Positions 61,071 through 64,000 of a stretch of DNA of 64,000 nt are shown here, one piece after another. A program made the translations under genes and the position numbers. The notes below the pieces were generated by a model that worked only from the letters and a program-made list of their open reading frames with translations, made no database searches and was not told the DNA's origin. Numbering within the stretch: position 1 is the first letter of the stretch; every line of letters starts with the position of its first letter. This stretch comes from Agrobacterium tumefaciens (GTDB lineage: Bacteria > Pseudomonadota > Alphaproteobacteria > Rhizobiales > Rhizobiaceae): NCBI RefSeq assembly GCF_017726655.1, contig NZ_CP072309.1:613501-677500 (forward strand), given 5' to 3'.

Positions 61071-63128
61071 CTAGACAGCGAGCTGCAGGCCGCCTTCCTG
61101 TTCGGCTGGAACGGCGCAGCAGAGCAGCACTTCGTCGGCGCCGATCTTCGCGGTGGGCTGCTTGACATAAGCGACGGCACCCTTTTCGAGCTTCGTCCGG
61201 CACGTCCCGCAATTGCCCTCGCGGCAACTGAATTCTGGCTCGAGGCCTCGCGCCTCGGCGAACTCCAGGAGAGTGCCGGAACCAAGTGTCCACCGTGCTT
61301 CTTTCAGGGAGATGGTGAATATGACCGGCACCGGTTTATCCGACGGCTGCGCGGCGGGAGATATCATGGCTGGTGCAGCAAGCCCCGTGCGGATGAGCGA
61401 CGACGGACCGAAGGCTTCCGCCTGGATACGATCGTCAGCGATGTTGAAAGCCCGCAACCCGTCATAGAGCTCCTGCGTGAACTGGGCAGGTCCGCAGAGA
61501 TAGAAATCATAGTCGTTGAAGGGGAGAAACCGCGTCAGCATCGCCATATCGATCCGCCCCGCAGCGTCGTAATCCCTGCCCTCTTTAGCATCCGTGGTGT
61601 CGCTGAGCACCCTGACCAAACGCACGCCCCCCTTTGTCGCACCGATAAGGTCCGCTATCTCCTTGTCGAAAGGTCGATCTGCCTTGGAGCGCGCCGCGTA
61701 GAACAAGGTGACCGGGCGGACACGCTGCTTGCGGAGCCCCTCATAAACGATATGACGGAGCATCGCGAGCAGCGGCGTGATGCCGACGCCGCCTGCGAGA
61801 AGAACCGCCGGACGGGTCGACCGGGCGTCGATGCTGAAGTCTCCGGCCGGCGCGCGCACCTCGAAGACATCGCCAACGGCGATGCGATCATGGAGGAACT
61901 GAGATACCCGACCATCGCGCTTCACGCTGATGCGGTAGATCCCATCGGAAGGCGCAACAGAAAGCGTGTAGGTGCGGATGACCGCCTTATCGTCGCCGGG
62001 CAAGTTGATACGAATTGGCAGATGCTGACCGGCCACGTGAGGGAGGAGCCCGGCGCCGTCGCCAGGCAGCAGATGGAAAGACTTGATCGTCGAGCTTTCA
62101 TCGACGATCGCAGTAACGGTCATTGGCCGCCAGCTCGTGGCAAGCTCCGCGGCACGAATTCGGTCGGCCGCTTGGCTCCAGCTCCCTGTCATAAGGGAGC
62201 TCGGCGACCAGCCGTCCTTCTGGAAAACCCATCTCAAAGCCAATGCGTTGCGGCGGCGAACAATGCGCGTCGGCTTGAACGTCCAGAACCGCTCGGCGCC
62301 CTGGAAAGCGGCGATCTCCGGCGAGTCGAAAATGACTTCGGCTGTCCCGGTCATCTGCAACATGTCGCCCGAGTTGAAGTCCACGAACAGAAGTCCTGCT
62401 TTCCCGTTTAGCAGGATGTTGCCGAGCGTTGCGAAGAAGAGGTTTCCATCGAAGTCGGGGATCGTCAGGACGCCATCGTCGCCGATGCGGACAAACCCGG
62501 CATTGCCGCCGCGATGGGAAACATCCACCTGACGTCGATCTTCGCGATCCACATAGGACGCAACGAAAAAAGCATCGGCTTCCTGGATGATCGCGCGTGC
62601 TTGATCATCGAGCCCAGCCAGTTCTTCCACCTCACCCTGGAACGGTGCTCCCGGCTGACGCTCAAACGCGAAGTCGCGCAGCTGAATGTAGCGCGGACAG
62701 TTTCCGAAGCTCTGGTCGACATCGACGCGGAAGCCGCCGTCGATCGTCGAGACAAAACCATTCATGCGGTTGCGACGACGTGTGTGCATCTCGATGCCGA
62801 GGAGACCGATCGGCAAGCCGTCCGCCAATCCTTCGCTTGCCGGGTCGCTCGGATCGCGGTGGGAAGCAATGTCGAGCACGACGGGCGAAGGTGACGACAT
62901 GAACCCCGGCTCACCTTCCACGAACGTGGCCCAGGCGTCTCCGGCCCGGTCGACACTGCCAAGGACGATGAACGGCAGTTGCGTATAAAAATCCCGGTGC
63001 TGGTCCGGCATGAAATCGCGAATTACACGCTGACCGACTGAGGCCATGCGTTCCTTTACGCCGAGCTTTTCCTGGATAAAGGTCTCGCCTTCATGCCACG
63101 TCGGCAGTTTTGTGAGGGTCATGGACAT
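61071..63128 (-). CDS. Three-domain flavoprotein: PNPOx-like FMN domain, ferredoxin reductase, 2Fe-2S
   Basis: A 685-residue fusion. Residues about 45-320 form a pyridoxamine-oxidase-like FMN domain (FIVLGSVDRAGDAWATFVEGEPGF, DGNLFFATLGNILLNGKAGLLF). About 335-570 is an FNR-type reductase with VIRTYTLSVAP for flavin, LLAGGVGITPLLAMLR for NAD(P) and YLCGPAQF. About 600-685 is a plant-type 2Fe-2S ferredoxin with FSCREGNCGTCRTKL and LLCCAVP giving four Cys. It should pass electrons from NAD(P)H to an acceptor, perhaps a quinone, nitro compound or peroxide. First or second gene of a redox operon, 60 bases after the GST gene. Confidence 0.9.
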   Translation of the reverse strand: MSMTLTKLPTWHEGETFIQEKLGVKERMASVGQRVIRDFMPDQHRDFYTQLPFIVLGSVDRAGDAWATFVEGEPGFMSSPSPVVLDIASHRDPSDPASEGLADGLPIGLLGIEMHTRRRNRMNGFVSTIDGGFRVDVDQSFGNCPRYIQLRDFAFERQPGAPFQGEVEELAGLDDQARAIIQEADAFFVASYVDREDRRQVDVSHRGGNAGFVRIGDDGVLTIPDFDGNLFFATLGNILLNGKAGLLFVDFNSGDMLQMTGTAEVIFDSPEIAAFQGAERFWTFKPTRIVRRRNALALRWVFQKDGWSPSSLMTGSWSQAADRIRAAELATSWRPMTVTAIVDESSTIKSFHLLPGDGAGLLPHVAGQHLPIRINLPGDDKAVIRTYTLSVAPSDGIYRISVKRDGRVSQFLHDRIAVGDVFEVRAPAGDFSIDARSTRPAVLLAGGVGITPLLAMLRHIVYEGLRKQRVRPVTLFYAARSKADRPFDKEIADLIGATKGGVRLVRVLSDTTDAKEGRDYDAAGRIDMAMLTRFLPFNDYDFYLCGPAQFTQELYDGLRAFNIADDRIQAEAFGPSSLIRTGLAAPAMISPAAQPSDKPVPVIFTISLKEARWTLGSGTLLEFAEARGLEPEFSCREGNCGTCRTKLEKGAVAYVKQPTAKIGADEVLLCCAVPAEQEGGLQLAV

Positions 63129-63188
63129 CTGCGTTCTCCAGGGGAAAGAGGCGAAGGGCGCGCGACGTATCGCACACCCTGTCGAGGT

Positions 63189-63800
63189 TCAGGCGGCAAG
63201 GCCGACCGGCGTTTTGACGAAGTCGACGAAGCCCGGAAGTTGTTCGACCCGACGCAAGAGAGCGTTCACGGACGGATAGGCGCTGAGGTCGACATTGCCT
63301 TCCGGGGCGCGCGCGACGTAGCTGTAGATCGCGACATCGGCGATCGTCGGGTGATTGCCCACCAGCCATTTCCGCCCTTCTAGCTGGCTCTCGATCCGGC
63401 CAAGGATGGTGTGTGCACGGCCAATGACCTCTTCCGGATTAAACTTGGCGCCGAAGACAGTCACCAGGCGGGCAGCAGCCGGTCCGTAAGCGATCTCGCC
63501 TGCCGCAACCGAAAGCCAGCGCTGGACCTCAGCCGCCCCTTTTGCGTCTTCCGGAAGCCATTCCGTCCGGCCTGCCTTCTTGGCGAGGTAGACCAGGATC
63601 GCGTTGGAGTCGGAAATGAAGACATCGCCATCCGCAAGCACCGGTACTTGCCCGAAGGGATTCATTTTGAGGAAGTCGGGCTGCTTGTGGGCGCCAGCCT
63701 TCAGATCAACCTCGACCAGCTCGTGGGGGAGCCCGATCAGCGAGAGGAAAAGCCGGGCACGGTGCGCGTGGCCTGACAGCGGATGGTGATAAAGTTTCAT
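63189..63800 (-). CDS. Glutathione S-transferase
   Basis: A 203-residue GST. Thioredoxin-like N-domain 1-80: [23 protein letters not shown] with the catalytic Ser/His region, [25 protein letters not shown] with the cis-Pro and the Asp-Ser glutathione contact. Helical C-domain: [24 protein letters not shown]. It is the first gene of the minus-strand redox group. The 200 bases after it (63801-64000) show no further gene and probably carry the operon promoter. Confidence 0.92.
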   Translation of the reverse strand: MKLYHHPLSGHAHRARLFLSLIGLPHELVEVDLKAGAHKQPDFLKMNPFGQVPVLADGDVFISDSNAILVYLAKKAGRTEWLPEDAKGAAEVQRWLSVAAGEIAYGPAAARLVTVFGAKFNPEEVIGRAHTILGRIESQLEGRKWLVGNHPTIADVAIYSYVARAPEGNVDLSAYPSVNALLRRVEQLPGFVDFVKTPVGLAA

Positions 63801-64000
63801 GTGATCGCTCCTGATTGAAGGTCGGGTCCGTTCCCGATCCCATGCGCAAAGGATGCAACGGGCGATCAGCGTGCTGAATACTCATCTTTGACAGTGCACC
63901 GTTACGCTGGACGCAACAGTGTCTGGAGCCGGTCCGCGTGGTGAGCGTGACGGATGGGCCTTAAAGCCTCCTGGTTACCGGAGAGTTGGCGAGAGATGCC

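Noticed and set aside
1..64000. CRISPR array, insertion sequence, prophage or plasmid origin
   Set aside because: No regularly spaced repeats, transposase, phage structural or replication-initiator genes were seen in the window.

Overview
The window looks like chromosomal DNA of a Rhizobiaceae bacterium, most like Agrobacterium. The bioBFDAZ operon with BioR-type sites, an arginase/ornithine cyclodeaminase pair with a divergent Lrp regulator, a myo-inositol dehydrogenase with an IolR-like site, many LysR-regulated catabolic cassettes, and codon and start usage all point that way. This is inferred from gene content; no marker gene for species is present.

Layout. 1-5.5 kb: 3' end of a class III nucleotide cyclase, inositol dehydrogenase, an EamA permease, and arginase-ocd (arginine to ornithine to proline) facing an Lrp/AsnC regulator. 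5.6 kb: tRNA-Gln(CUG). 5.7-10.9 kb: biotin operon on the minus strand, with tightly overlapping genes ending in bioZ. 11.2-15.6 kb: copper-handling operon of a His/Met-rich exported protein, a small lipoprotein, a TolC-like outer-membrane lipoprotein, a Tat-exported multicopper oxidase, a cupredoxin and a CusF-like protein, closed by a terminator. 15.7-26.6 kb: hisC on the minus strand, then an SDR, a polyamine-type ABC transporter, a HisD-like dehydrogenase with altered active-site residues, a zinc alcohol dehydrogenase, a HutC-type GntR regulator and a kinase-fold phosphotransferase. Near-identical dyads precede the hisC/SDR and transporter promoters, so I read this as one catabolic regulon of unknown substrate.

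26.6-37.5 kb: MFS exporter with divergent LysR, a ProC-like reductase, DoxX plus an MFS-monooxygenase fusion, and a four-gene set (ring-cleaving dioxygenase, YcaC-like hydrolase, XapX protein, Tat amidohydrolase) with a divergent LysR gene. 37.5-40.7 kb: AT-rich stretch and a group of unknowns (decapeptide-repeat protein, DUF1349 protein, two orphans, a start-less reading frame). 40.7-45.4 kb: GalD-like tautomerase with a NitT/TauT-type ABC transporter and divergent LysR.

45.4-49.2 kb around tRNA-Ser(CGA) is a gene graveyard: remnants of LysR, Ohr and alpha/beta hydrolases, and a TetR/SDR pair whose SDR has a stop at codon 5 but whose operators look intact. 49.5-54.7 kb: two-component system, two small proteins and a Tat-exported prolyl oligopeptidase. 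55-64 kb: SDR with divergent HxlR regulator, a ParE-like remnant, a 2H phosphoesterase, an exported Asp-nucleophile hydrolase, LysR, and a minus-strand redox set (CMD-like, DUF1348, AhpD-like, a three-domain flavoprotein, GST).

The best candidate for something undescribed is the 15.7-26.6 kb HisC/HisD-like/kinase regulon. The repeat-protein cluster at 38-40.7 kb and the pump-less copper operon come next.
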